Of a stretch of 64,000 nucleotides of DNA, positions 11,891 to 21,574 are shown piece after piece. The position numbers were made by a program, and so were the translations under genes. The stretch lies in assembly GCA_028687475.1 (NCBI GenBank), contig JAQUAB010000003.1, forward strand, positions 62,001-126,000, read 5' to 3'. The notes under the pieces are model-generated. The model worked only from the letters and a program-made list of their open reading frames with translations, did not search any database and had not been told where the DNA came from. Numbering within the stretch: position 1 is the first letter of the stretch; each line of letters begins with the position of its first letter. This DNA is from Candidatus Gracilibacteria bacterium. Its GTDB lineage: Bacteria; Patescibacteriota; Gracilibacteria; BD1-5; UBA2023.

Positions 11891-13219
11891 ATGCAATCTA
11901 CTGTTACTCGCAAGAATAGCTACCTCCTCTCTGTCACTGTGAAGGAATCAGGAGTAGAACTCGAAAAGGCGAAAAAAGTTGTCATCGAGAAAATCCGCGC
12001 CGAAGGTCGTGTGAAGGGATTCAAGAAGGGATCAAATATTCCTGATACTGTTATCATCCGTGAATACGGTGAGGAATTCATCCAGAACCAGGCACTCGAT
12101 CATGTTGTTGAGAAGCTCTATCCGAAGATGCTCAAGAAGGACAATATCCTCCCTATTGCTCCTGGAAAAATCACCGAAGTAAAATCTCTTGATCCAATCG
12201 AGCTCATTATCGAGATCGAAACACTTCCAGAGATTGAGATCGATGAGAAGAAACTGGGCAAAATCAAAGTAAAGAAAACTCCATTCGAAGTCACTGACGA
12301 ATCTGTGGATGCTGAGATCGAGGCTATCAAGGCTCGATTCACACATTTCCACGAAGCTGGTTCTCATACTGATGATGGTGCAGATACTTCTACTCTCACT
12401 ATCGAGAATGGAGATCGTGCCACTATCTCTGCACAGGGATACGACAAGAAGGGTGGTGAAGCTATCGCGGAAACTCGCGTTCCGAACTATCCACTCGTGA
12501 TTGGTTCTGGAAATTTCATTCCTGGATTCGAGGAGAAACTCATTGGTGCAAAAGTTGGAGATGAAGTGGCTTTCGATATCACTTTCCCGAAGGATTACCA
12601 TAGCGATGATTTCAAGGGACGAAAGGTTCATTTTGTTGCCAATATCGAAAAGATCGAGAAACCACACACTCCAGAATTCACTGAAGAATTCATCGAGAAA
12701 CTCCGTGGCAAGAAGACAGATCTCGCAGGTCTCAAGGAGATTATTCGAGGAGAGCTCTCAGCCAAGAAAGAATACGAAGCTCGCGCAAAAGACGAAGATA
12801 CACTCATGCAACAGATGATCGAGGCTGCTTCATTCGAAGTAGGACCTGAACTTCTCGCGAATGAGATCAATCAACTCTTTCAGGAACATACAGCCAATCT
12901 CGAACAACAAGGATACAATATGAAGATGTACCTTGATCACCTGAAGAAATCCGAAGAAATGTACAAGGAAGAAACAGTAAAATCTGAAGCAGAACGTCGT
13001 CTCAAGGCAGAACTCCTTCTCCGTAAGATTCGTGAACTCAAGGGTACAGAAGCAACGGAAGAAGAAATCAAGGTAGAGGTTGAGAAAGTGATTTCTCAGT
13101 ATGAAAATGAGGCAGTCGTGACTCGTCTTCGAGAAAAACTCGTTCCAGGAGATGCTTACTACGAAGATATCAAGAATCGTCTTGCATACCGAAAAGTAGT
13201 TGATACATTCTTCGAATAG
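11891..13219 (+). CDS. tig: Trigger factor (ribosome-associated chaperone, PPIase)
   Basis: Binds the exit tunnel and shields nascent chains. The 442-aa product has the N-terminal ribosome-binding domain (RVKGFKKGSNIPDTVI, a variant of the GFRxGxxP motif), a middle FKBP domain (YPLVIGSGNFIPGFEEKLIG) and a long helical C-terminal domain. Length matches the family. No in-frame TGA is used in 442 codons. Monocistronic with its own terminator. Confidence 0.97.
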   Translation: MQSTVTRKNSYLLSVTVKESGVELEKAKKVVIEKIRAEGRVKGFKKGSNIPDTVIIREYGEEFIQNQALDHVVEKLYPKMLKKDNILPIAPGKITEVKSLDPIELIIEIETLPEIEIDEKKLGKIKVKKTPFEVTDESVDAEIEAIKARFTHFHEAGSHTDDGADTSTLTIENGDRATISAQGYDKKGGEAIAETRVPNYPLVIGSGNFIPGFEEKLIGAKVGDEVAFDITFPKDYHSDDFKGRKVHFVANIEKIEKPHTPEFTEEFIEKLRGKKTDLAGLKEIIRGELSAKKEYEARAKDEDTLMQQMIEAASFEVGPELLANEINQLFQEHTANLEQQGYNMKMYLDHLKKSEEMYKEETVKSEAERRLKAELLLRKIRELKGTEATEEEIKVEVEKVISQYENEAVVTRLREKLVPGDAYYEDIKNRLAYRKVVDTFFE

Positions 13220-13225
13220 AAACTC

Positions 13226-13255
13226 AAATCCCTCCTAAATCGGAGGGATTTTTCT
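13226..13255 (+). terminator. Terminator of tig
   Basis: Stem aaatccctcc/ggagggattt with a 6-nt loop and T-run directly after the tig stop. Confidence 0.85.
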
Positions 13256-13274
13256 ATCATTTTCTCTCAAAACA

Positions 13275-13302
13275 TTGACATAGCCACGAGAATACATATT
13301 AT
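13275..13302 (+). promoter_or_regulatory. Promoter of the Phe-leader transcript
   Basis: -35 TTGACA at 13275-13280, 16-bp spacer, -10 TATTAT at 13297-13302. The expected start point is at or just before the leader-peptide ATG (13309), so the leader would be translated without a Shine-Dalgarno sequence. Confidence 0.7.
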
Positions 13303-13308
13303 CCATTC

Positions 13309-13392
13309 ATGCAAAAGAGTATTTCCTCTACATTCTTCTATTTCTCTTTCTTCTTTCAGAATACACTGAAGGGGAGATTTATGGAGTTTTAG
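13309..13392 (+). CDS. Phe-rich leader peptide (attenuation)
   Basis: A 27-codon ORF, ATG to TAG, with the cluster FFYFSFFF: seven Phe codons in eight positions, like known pheA-type leaders. It starts at the promoter and is followed by competing hairpins and a terminator before the gene at 13467. The ribosome position on the Phe codons would decide which hairpin forms. Confidence 0.75.
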   Translation: MQKSISSTFFYFSFFFQNTLKGRFMEF

Positions 13393-13447
13393 AAATATTC
13401 CAAGAAATCATGTACCTCTCCTTCAGTAAAAACTGGAGGAGTTTTTA
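13365..13447 (+). promoter_or_regulatory. Phe-type transcription attenuator (antiterminator versus terminator)
   Basis: Region 2 (13365-13376) pairs with region 3 (13416-13427) over 12 bp with one G-U; region 3 (13418-13427) pairs instead with region 4 (13432-13441) over 10 bp with one G-U, followed by five T (13442-13446). These are mutually exclusive structures. Region 2 overlaps the end of the Phe-rich leader ORF, as in classical attenuators. Confidence 0.75.
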
Positions 13448-13466
13448 TTTTCTACTATTTTATTTT

Positions 13467-13781
13467 ATGAATGCACGTGTTCAGACGGAAGTTATGATTA
13501 ATCCAATAGTAATGGAATCAATTATTGTCGATAAAAAAGAACAAAAAGAAGGAAGGAAAGTAATACAAGCCACTTGTAACGGAAAAGTTATAAGAATATT
13601 ATTCCCTGATTATAGAGAGAATGGTGAAGGTATTCCTATCATAGACGCATCTGGAAAAGAAATTGGGAAACTCCCACAAAGTTCACCAATCATAGAAGCA
13701 ATCCTCAAAGTGCAAAAAGTGGTCTATCTTCAAAATGCTATGGGAAGCCCTATTGGCAGATGAAGCTGGGTAAAAGTATAG
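13467..13781 (+). CDS. Unknown 104-aa protein under a Phe attenuator
   Basis: The product starts MNARVQTEVMINPIVMES and seems to be mainly beta-strand with a charged middle; one TGA (13761) is read as Gly, ending RGSWVKV before TAG. No family recognised. A start at 13410 would lie inside the attenuator, so ATG 13467 is used. The Phe-rich leader predicts expression when charged tRNA-Phe is scarce, which hints at aromatic amino-acid supply or transport, but nothing in the protein itself shows this. Confidence 0.6.
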
Positions 13782-13785
13782 AAAA

Positions 13786-15102
13786 CTAAACCATCACCTG
13801 ACTCTCAATCTCCATCAATATTCGCTCGATAACTTGTCGATCATTCCATGGTCGTGGGCCAAACTGAAGCACTTGTGTTGTCTCAGCACCTTTCCCTGCT
13901 GCGAGGAGAATATCTCATTTCTGAAGCATCAAGAGAGCTGTACGAATCGCATCTTCACGATCGGGAATAATCCAGAATCAGTTTCCTTCTTTTCGCTTGA
14001 TACCAACTGCAACATCACGAATGATAGCAAGTGAATCTTCTGTATATGTATCATCATCCGTGAGAATCACAACATCGGAAAGAATATCGACAATACGTCC
14101 CATTTTTGGTCGTTTTGTTTTATCTCGATCACCTGTCGCACCAAAAAGAGTAATAATTCGTTTTGTTCCTTCGATTTTCTTCAGAGTCTCGAGAACACTC
14201 TTGAGAGACTCTTCCGTATGTGCATAATCGACAAATATCTTTGCACCGCGCATATTCGGAATTTCTTCGAGACGCCCAGGAATTCCACCTATTGTTCAGA
14301 GCATTTTCTGAATAGTTGCAATATCGACTTTCTGTGAGACTAATACACAAATCGCCGCAAGAATATTCATGATGTTGAACTCGCCCTGAAGTTTCGAATC
14401 AATATGGAACTGAGCAGAAGCCATACGAACATCGAATGAAACTCCCGTAGCAGAAAGAAAAACATTCTCTGCACGTACTTGCGCAGTAGGTGAGAATCCA
14501 AAAGTATACACATTATCGACAACAATATCTTTCGAGAGAAATCGAGAAGCATAGTCAGAATCAATATTTACCACACCGACTTTTCGTATATTCTTACGGA
14601 TTCCGTATTTGTACAGATTCTTGAAAAGAAGAAGTTTCGTATCGACATAATTCTCCATCGTCTTGTGAAGATCGAGGTGATCCTGACTCACATTCGTGAG
14701 AACGGCAACGTCATAACGGAGACCGTAGACACGATTGTAGTAGAGTGCATGACTCGAGGTCTCCATGACGAGATAGTCACATTCTGCATCCTTGGCTCGA
14801 CGGATAAAATCCCAAACAACAAATGGTGATGGCGTTGTCATTTTGAGTTTATTTTCTTCCTCTTCCCCATTGATGATCGTATTTACCGTAGAAAACATCG
14901 CTACTTTTTTCCCTGCAGCAATGAGTCCTTTTGCGACAATATTCGATGTCGTTGTCTTCCCCTTTGTTCCTGTGATGCCAATCACGACCATATCTCGCGC
15001 AGGATTCCCTGAGAGATAGTATGCGAGCATCCCTCGAAAAGAGTGATACATGACACGAATTGGAGAATCGAGAGCAATCAGTTTTCGGAGGAAATTAAGC
15101 AT
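13786..15102 (-). CDS. murE: MurE-like UDP-MurNAc-peptide ligase lacking the N-terminal domain
   Basis: Mur ligases add the third residue of the murein stem peptide using ATP. The 438-aa product has the P-loop GITGTKGKTTT near residue 45, ETSSHAL, TNVSQDHLD, and the C-terminal domain with IFVDYAHTEESL and GATGDRDKTKRPKMG. The usual N-terminal UMP-binding domain (about 100 aa) is missing, and the amino-acid-selecting DNPR motif reads DDDTYTED, so the added amino acid cannot be predicted. TGA at 14296, 13975 and 13918 are Gly. The stop TAG is 4 bp from that of the convergent gene. Confidence 0.88.
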
Positions 15103-15239
15103 AATTCTAGAAATTATAAATCCATTTAGCCATTGAATTGACTTGAATTTTATGGGAAATACTCTATTATTCAACTAGAAAATTGCATTTTCCTTTACAT
15201 TTCTTTTTATCTGTTTTTCCTTCTTTATAGCACAGAACT

Positions 15240-15743
15240 ATGGCAAAATTTCTTATCGAAACCGGTGATGACAATGAAATTCTCAGATCCATCTCAGATA
15301 CTATCCGCAATGACGAAATCCGAAAATACAAATCCCTCGCAGAAGATATGGTAAAGTATGTGAAAAATGTAGACAATGGTGCTGTCGGACTCGCTGCACC
15401 CCAGATAGGTGTCAACAAAAGATTAATTGCCGTCTCTTTGATGCAAGATTATGAAGATGAGAACTTCCGTACTATTGCCATGATCAATCCTGAAATCACA
15501 GAACATACGGAGGAAACTTGTTCTGATAAAGAAGGTTGTCTCTCTGTTCCTGGGAAATCAGGAGAAGTAGAAAGATGGACAGGTATCAAGGTTACATTTC
15601 TTGATCCTGATGGAAAAAAATACGTCATGAAGCTCTCGAATCTCTCTGCACGAATCGTACAACATGAAGTCGATCATCTCGATGGAATTCTCTTCACTGA
15701 CAAAGTGAATACACCAATCCTCCAGAACAAAAAAAGAGCCTAG
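15240..15743 (+). CDS. def: Peptide deformylase
   Basis: Removes the formyl group from initiator Met. All three metal-site motifs are present: GLAAPQIG, EGCLS and QHEVDHLDG, in a 167-aa protein of normal length. No TGA codon used. The TAG stop lies at the centre of a terminator palindrome shared with the opposing gene. Confidence 0.96.
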   Translation: MAKFLIETGDDNEILRSISDTIRNDEIRKYKSLAEDMVKYVKNVDNGAVGLAAPQIGVNKRLIAVSLMQDYEDENFRTIAMINPEITEHTEETCSDKEGCLSVPGKSGEVERWTGIKVTFLDPDGKKYVMKLSNLSARIVQHEVDHLDGILFTDKVNTPILQNKKRA

Positions 15744-15757
15744 GCTCTTTTTTTTAG
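15727..15757. terminator. Bidirectional terminator between def and the convergent gene
   Basis: Perfect palindrome aaagagcctaggctcttt extended by A on the left and T on the right. It works in both directions and contains the def stop codon. Confidence 0.85.
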
Positions 15758-16209
15758 AATGTTTTCGCAACATTATTCAGAAGTGTTCGTTTATCTCATG
15801 CATAACGGATATTCTCGAGATAACGGATGAGTTTCTCGAATACGAGATATGGATTCAGTGAATCATAGATAAATGCATTCCCTTCGAACTTCATCGGATC
15901 AAATTCTGAGAAGCTTCCGATAAGTGGATGATTCTTTGGAAGGATTGATACTACAGAAGATTTTGTGAGATTGATGAGATTCAACTCACCAAGACCATCA
16001 GTTATGCAGGCATCGCACGCGCTCATATCCTCTTCGGAATCTGACTCGATGATCCCAATATTGAGCACTCTGGAAGCATCCATGATAAATGAATGGATCA
16101 CATCATCTCGAATATCGAGCAAGATAACTGCTCGGACGGACTTTGGAAATGCAAACTTTCGAAGCAATGCTTCTCGTTTCTGTTCTTTCTGATTGAGAGT
16201 TTTTGGCAT
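15754..16209 (-). CDS. Unknown 151-aa protein
   Basis: The product starts MPKTLNQKEQKREALLRKF and has an alternating hydrophobic pattern (VRAVILLDIRDD, VVSILPK) suggesting a small alpha/beta fold. The C-terminal part (YLVFEKLIRYLENIRYA) is helical. One TGA (15796) is Gly; the stop is TAA at 15754. No motif allows a functional call. Confidence 0.6.
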
Positions 16210-16375
16210 AACAACTATGTATATGTGTATGAATATGTCTTCATAATAGCATGTTCGAGGGAAAAAGGCGAAAAAATCTATTTGACATATTATGAATATA
16301 AATAATTGTAATATATAAAAGTTGGATTTTTCAGGATTTCTGGATATAAATTCGCCGATTATCACTGTATTTTCT

Positions 16376-17461
16376 ATGAATAAGAACTTCTGGTCGGAAC
16401 TCGCATCCCAGTGACCCATATCAGCACTTGCCCCTATGGATGGCTATACAGATAGCCCCTACCGTCAGATTGTAAAAAAAATAGCACCTCAAACGGTGGT
16501 TTTTAGTGAATTTTTCTCAGCCGATGGACTCGTACATTCGAAAGAGCTCCAGAAAAAAGCGCTCACTCATAATCCAAGCGAATATCCACTGATTATCCAG
16601 ATTTTCGGGAAAGATCCCGTCATGTTCCGTGAAGCAGCAAAAATCATAGAATCCTACGGCATCACCGGAATCGATATCAACATGGGTTGTCCTGCGAAAA
16701 AAGTCGTCAAAAGCTGACATGGATCATCACTCATGATCAATCGTGATACCGCATTCAAGATTGTAGAAGAGATGGCGAGCGCAGTCAAGATTCCTATTTC
16801 CGTAAAAACACGTCTTGGTTGGGAAGATTATTCTCCACTCATTGAGTTCTGTCAGTGACTCGAGAATGCGGGTGCTAATCTCATATCCGTACATGGACGT
16901 ACCTACAAACAAGCATTCACTGGAAAGGCAGATTTCACTGGCATCTACGAGCTCAAACAACATCTCCATATTCCTGTCCTCTGCAATGGAGATATCCTAT
17001 CATATGAAGATGGGGCGCAAAAGATGATTCATCCTGAGAATAGATGAATACAGTGAACTAAGAATCTTAACTCTGAATCCAAAGATTGAGCCTTTCACAA
17101 AAATCTTGACGGTTTTATGATTGGTCGTGCATCTTTCGGTAATCCTTGGTGTTTTCTCCCAGGTAACTATATACCAACACTTGGTGAAATCCTCGAAACC
17201 ATGAAACTACATGGAGAACTCCTGTGGGAATGGAAAAATAGAAAAGGAATGATGGAAGCACGAAAGCACCTTGTCCAATATCTCCATGGATTCCCATGAG
17301 TGAAAGAATACCGAACAGCACTCGTGCATGTAGAAAAACCAGAAGATATCTATGAAGTTCTCGAAAAAATCCGCAACGACCATCCGACACTTCTCTCAGA
17401 AAGACTCAAGAACACAAGCCCAGAGAGTAATCTCGCAGTATGGGATTGCGAATGTAACTAA
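16376..17461 (+). CDS. dus: tRNA-dihydrouridine synthase
   Basis: FMN enzyme that reduces uridines in the tRNA D-loop. The 361-aa product has ALAPMDGYTDSPYR, the FMN/tRNA-site motif DINMGCPAKKV with the catalytic Cys, VKTRLGW, SVHGRTYKQAF and the late FMN loop DGFMIGRASFGNPW. Eight TGA codons are read as Gly, including KSGHGSS (16716), which matches the family Gly. The stop TAA shares 4 bp with the convergent glycosyltransferase (17458-17461). Confidence 0.95.
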
Positions 17462-18600
17462 GGATAGAACACTTCTTTATCGAAAGAGTGAGGCAGAAGC
17501 AAAATCTCTTGATTCGGAAAATGTGCACGAATATTCTTTTCGAGAAATGATGAGAAAATAATATGCTTCGTGTTGTCTGGTAGTACGCTCTTCAGGAGCG
17601 TAACATATCACCACTTAAAAATACTGACAATCATCCGCACAAGAGATAAGTCTCGTGGAATAAAAGCGAGGAGTGAAGCATTATTTGGAATCTGATTTTC
17701 TTCTGTGATATGCTGTGGAAATGGAGCAATAAGCCCAACGTCATGATGCGAAAGAAATACAGAAACATTTCTTCCTCGAGTATATCGTGCCACTTCTCGA
17801 ACTCACCATATTCCCACATAGCGTAAAACGGAATGCATCCAGATCGCATCTGGCTGGTTTTGTTCGAGTATTTTTCTCAGACGAATTCACCTCCAGAAAG
17901 CAAAAAGAGACACTATAAACATAATTCTCCGTTTCCATGGAGTTGTTTTTCCATGATATCCGAAAAATAAAACTCTTTTCCCAAGAGATGAGAATGATTT
18001 CTTCACTGTTTCTATATAGTATTCCGCACCACCGATGAGATCATCATAATCATGCACAAGCAAAATCTGCTCTTTTCATCCGAAAATCTGACTCACACTA
18101 TCTATCCAAAAATGTTGATCGTACTTTGAAATATCTATTGGATCTGGAATATCTTGATAAATGTATTTTCTGAGAATCTCCAGAAGAGAATCAACTGGTT
18201 CTAATGGATTGATAGCAAGTTCATCAGGAATAAATACATCGAGTCATCCTTTTTTCCATCCAATAATTGGAGTACCACATGCAAGCGACTCCAGAGCTGT
18301 CAATCAAAAAGTCTCGAGAAAACGTGATGGCATAAGAAGAAAGTCTGCCTCTTGATATAACTCTCGAAGTTTCTGTGGTTTTACTTTTCCATAATATTTC
18401 ACATTCTCTGGATATTTTATCGCAAGTTCATGAATGGTATTTTCATATCAACCATCAGAACAAATATACCAATCCAAATATGGACCAAATTGGTCATCTT
18501 GCATGCTTTTCTCGATAGCCTCTATGATAATATCGACTCATTTTTCATAGACGAGTCGGGAAGCAAAAAGAAGTTTTATGTGTTTTTTATCGTGAAGCAT
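17458..18600 (-). CDS. GT4-type glycosyltransferase with swapped (circularly permuted) domains
   Basis: A 380-aa GT-B enzyme, the normal length, but in reverse domain order. Residues 1-165 are the usual C-terminal, nucleotide-sugar-binding domain (KLLFASRLVYEKGVD; EX7E pair E96/E104 in ETFGLTALE; LACGTPIIGWKKGG). Residues 178-380 are the usual N-terminal acceptor domain (ILLVHDYDDLIGGAEYYIET, then IIFSSF..ILLLPHSFDKEVFYP), and the protein ends exactly at the normal interdomain hinge. One frame with TGA = Gly; no TAA or TAG. The start ATG overlaps the end of the O-antigen ligase-like gene by 14 bp, so the two are translationally coupled. Probable role: surface polysaccharide assembly. Confidence 0.85.
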
Positions 18601-19882
18601 GACTTCATCGTGAAGAGTAAGAAGCAAGATACAGCCCTATGACAATGAACAAGGAAAGCGACAACATACTTGATTCGAATGTATGAAGAAAGAAATTCAT
18701 AATCAAAATGGAAATGAACATTCCCGAAAGAATCACATGAACTCGGAAAAGTCAGAAAAGTATGAATCACATAAGAATAAGAAATATGAATCCTCATAGA
18801 AATCCGCCTTCTATAAATTGCTGGATATACCAACTCTCAGGGATGTAATATGTATCGGTTTTCTCTATCTCGTTTTTTTCTTTCCCCGCAAGATCGAGTA
18901 CATGGCGATATGCTGGACCTGCAGAGCCAAGTCATTGTCCAAGAGGATGGGATACAGATCGTTGGACTCCGATAAGCATGCGTTCTGCATGTCATTTTGA
19001 CGACCCACCACGCTCTATGATAGCTTTTATGTTTCCACCATACTGGAGAAATATACCACCGATTCCGAGAAGTGCAATAAGGGCTAATGCAATAGTTTGT
19101 TTTGGGAAATTTTGGTACAAATATCGCCCAGAGAAAAGTATGATAAATCATACTCAACCGAAAAGCCCCAAGAGTGCGCTTCGAGAATATGTGTAAATAA
19201 TACATGCGATAAACAGCAACACAATTCCTCCAATGACAAAATGCCATGCTTTATAATTTCGGAAATAGTATACAAAAACTCCAATATAGAGAAGAAGGAA
19301 TGCTCCCATAGTATTTGGTCAATCAAAGAGCCCCTGAAATCTCCGAATATTTGCTCACTCTACTCCATGAAAAATCGGAACTGCAGAACCAAACTGCCAA
19401 TTCGAAGGATTTCCTGAATAACCAAAATAGAGAAGAATATCTTCCGAAAGCGGCCACTTGAGAAGCATACCAAGAAATAGTGCTATTCAACCGGAAATAA
19501 GGAAAATCCGTATATAATATGATGCTGGTCGAGAGAGAAAAATAAAGCCATGAAAGACAACAAAAAACACAACCAAGAATTCAAAATCATACCTCCCTCC
19601 ATACACGAGTCCCGAAATACCTGTTGTAAATAGTGTAATACATGCAAGAAGAATAACATACACTCCTATAAGGAAATCGTATTTTGTCCACTGTATCTTG
19701 ATTTTTCACTGCACATATCCAATAAAGAGACAGAAAAGCATCACAAAAATAAGCCCTTCTTTCAAAAATGAGACTCATGGAATCCCAAGTTTCTGTGATG
19801 TAAAAACAGACAGAAAAGTTGTGAACGGAAGAATACCGATCAATATCCTGAGAGAATAATCGTAGATGCGCTGAAGATGCAT
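18587..19882 (-). CDS. O-antigen ligase / Wzy-like membrane protein
   Basis: A 431-aa protein with about ten membrane segments. Family features are the periplasmic loop with GHAERMLIGVQRSVSHPLGQ and GLGSAGPAYR, then PESWYIQQFIEGGFLGF, typical of WaaL/Wzy-type polymerases and ligases that join or polymerise lipid-linked glycans. The gene is readable only with TGA = Gly. An upstream in-frame ATG at 19921 is possible. It overlaps and precedes the glycosyltransferase, giving a two-gene surface-glycan unit. Confidence 0.85.
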
Positions 19883-19904
19883 AAGAAAATGACAAAAGTT
19901 ATTC

Positions 19905-19932
19905 TTGCGAATAATAGACATTTCTCTATAAT
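19905..19932 (+). promoter_or_regulatory. Promoter of the ferredoxin gene
   Basis: -35 TTGCGA at 19905-19910, 16-bp spacer, -10 TATAAT at 19927-19932, about 40 bp before ATG 19973. Confidence 0.6.
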
Positions 19933-19972
19933 ACGCAAGACTTTATGAGTTATTTATTCTCTTTATTTTTCT

Positions 19973-20245
19973 ATGAACACCGACGCAATCAACACTCTCA
20001 AGAAAATACGAAAACCGCACGTTAATAGTACTTGTATCGGCTGTAGCGCTTGTACCGCTATTTCAGGGAATGTCTTCGAACTCAATGACCAAGGGCTATC
20101 CATCGTACGACACTGTGAAACATACGAATGACAAGATGTCGATGATTCTATTGCTGCGTGTCCAGTGAATGCTATCAGCTGGCAAGAAGCATACGAAAAC
20201 GGTGAATACACCAACGGTGTTGTCGAACATCAGGATATTGTCTAG
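19973..20245 (+). CDS. [4Fe-4S] ferredoxin
   Basis: A 90-aa single-cluster ferredoxin. The cluster ligands are CIGCSAC (about residues 21-27) and the distant CP of AACPVNAISW. The spacing matches the Fer/4Fer4-type electron carriers of anaerobes. One TGA (20130) is Gly; under the standard code it is cut to about 50 residues. It is followed by a strong terminator. Confidence 0.92.
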
Positions 20246-20266
20246 CAATTATTTTCTTGTTATTTG

Positions 20267-20297
20267 AAAAATCTCCATAATTAATGGAGATTTTTGT
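20267..20297 (+). terminator. Terminator of the ferredoxin gene
   Basis: Perfect 12-bp stem (aaaaatctccat/atggagattttt) with a 5-nt loop. Confidence 0.85.
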
Positions 20298-21520
20298 TAT
20301 ACTTTCTTTCTTTTCTGCAGTGAAGAAAATCCATGCATTGCATTGGGACGGTACTCTACATAGCGAGAAATATTGAGGAGAATTCCTGTCGCAATCAGGA
20401 GTGAGATCAGAGATGAGCCTCCATAACTCACAAATGGCAAGGTAACTCAAGTAAGTGGTACTACATTGAGGTTCACTCCAACATTGATGAACATCTGTAC
20501 AAGAATCAGTGTAGTGATGCCGAAAGCAGCATACTTTCAGAATGGATCCTTCACGCCTCGAGCAATCGCATACCCACGATAAGCAATCATCAAATATGCT
20601 GAAAAAAGAAGCATCACACCAAAAAATCCGAGTTCTTCCACAATAACCGAAAAGATAAAATCTCATTGCACTTCTGGAAGATATCCGAATTTCTGGATGG
20701 ATTTCCCAAATCCAAGACCAAAAAATCCACCACTTCCGATAGCAATGAGCCCTTGCTTTATTTGATAATCTTTCCCATCAGGATTTTGTTTCTCGAATAA
20801 TACTTGAGTATCTTGGAAGAAGTTATCAATACGTCATGAAATATATGCTAGAGAATTTTGTTTTGGATCGCCCAATTTCCCCAATCCATAAATGCTTGCA
20901 GCCCCAATAAAAGCAATAAAAAGCGTCACAAGCAGGTAGCGAATATTTCATCATGCTACGAAATATATTGCCGTAACAACAGGTGCAATAATGAGAATAG
21001 AACCAAAATCTGGCTGAAAAGCAAGAAGCAAAAATACAGAAGATGCAATCAGAAAAAATGGAATAAACCCCTCAGTAAAACTCGGAAGCATGGAACGGCG
21101 TTTCTTCACAAAAAATGCGAGAAAAAGTACTAACCCAAGCTTCGCAAATTCCACTGGTTGAATCGATGGAAGTCCAGGAATATTGAGCCATCCTCGTGCA
21201 CCATTGTATTCTACTCATACAAAAAGCACAGAAAACAATAACAACAGGGAAACGAAGAAGATTATTTTTACATGTTTTTCGAAAAAGAAGTAAGGAATCT
21301 TCGAGAAAATCATGAGAGAAAAGAGTCCGATAATAACGTGCGCAATGTTCTTCGAGAGATAGAAATAGTTATTGGATTCTGAAAGAAGTCACTGGCTCAC
21401 CATACGAGAAGTGATCTTGAACGATGGATATACACTCACGGAACTAATCATAATCATTCAGAAGATTACGAGTGCAATAACAATAAAAACGAGTGTTGAA
21501 TCAATACTTTTTTTTTGCAT
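20297..21520 (-). CDS. ftsW: FtsW/RodA/SpoVE-family murein glycosyltransferase
   Basis: SEDS-family lipid II polymerase. The 407-aa product has ten hydrophobic segments, AFQPDFGSILI (with the catalytic-type Asp), IAIGSGGFFGLGFGKSIQKFGYLPEVQGDFIF and the C-terminal signature TLPFVSYGGSSL. Assignment to FtsW rather than RodA rests on general similarity only. Multiple TGA codons are read as Gly or lie in frame with no TAA/TAG until 20297. Confidence 0.9.
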
Positions 21521-21540
21521 TTGTAGGGAAAAAGAGAAGG

Positions 21541-21567
21541 AAAAAAATACCGAGCAAGCTCGGTATA
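21541..21567 (-). terminator. Terminator of the LPxTG-protein gene
   Basis: On the minus strand, stem taccgag/ctcggta with a 4-nt loop is followed by seven T, 8 bp after the stop. Confidence 0.8.
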
Positions 21568-21574
21568 AGAGATA

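Noticed and set aside
17741-18833. Two broken glycosyltransferase genes instead of one permuted gene
   Set aside because: There is no TAA/TAG between the halves, the total length is normal, and the start overlaps the upstream gene as in translational coupling.
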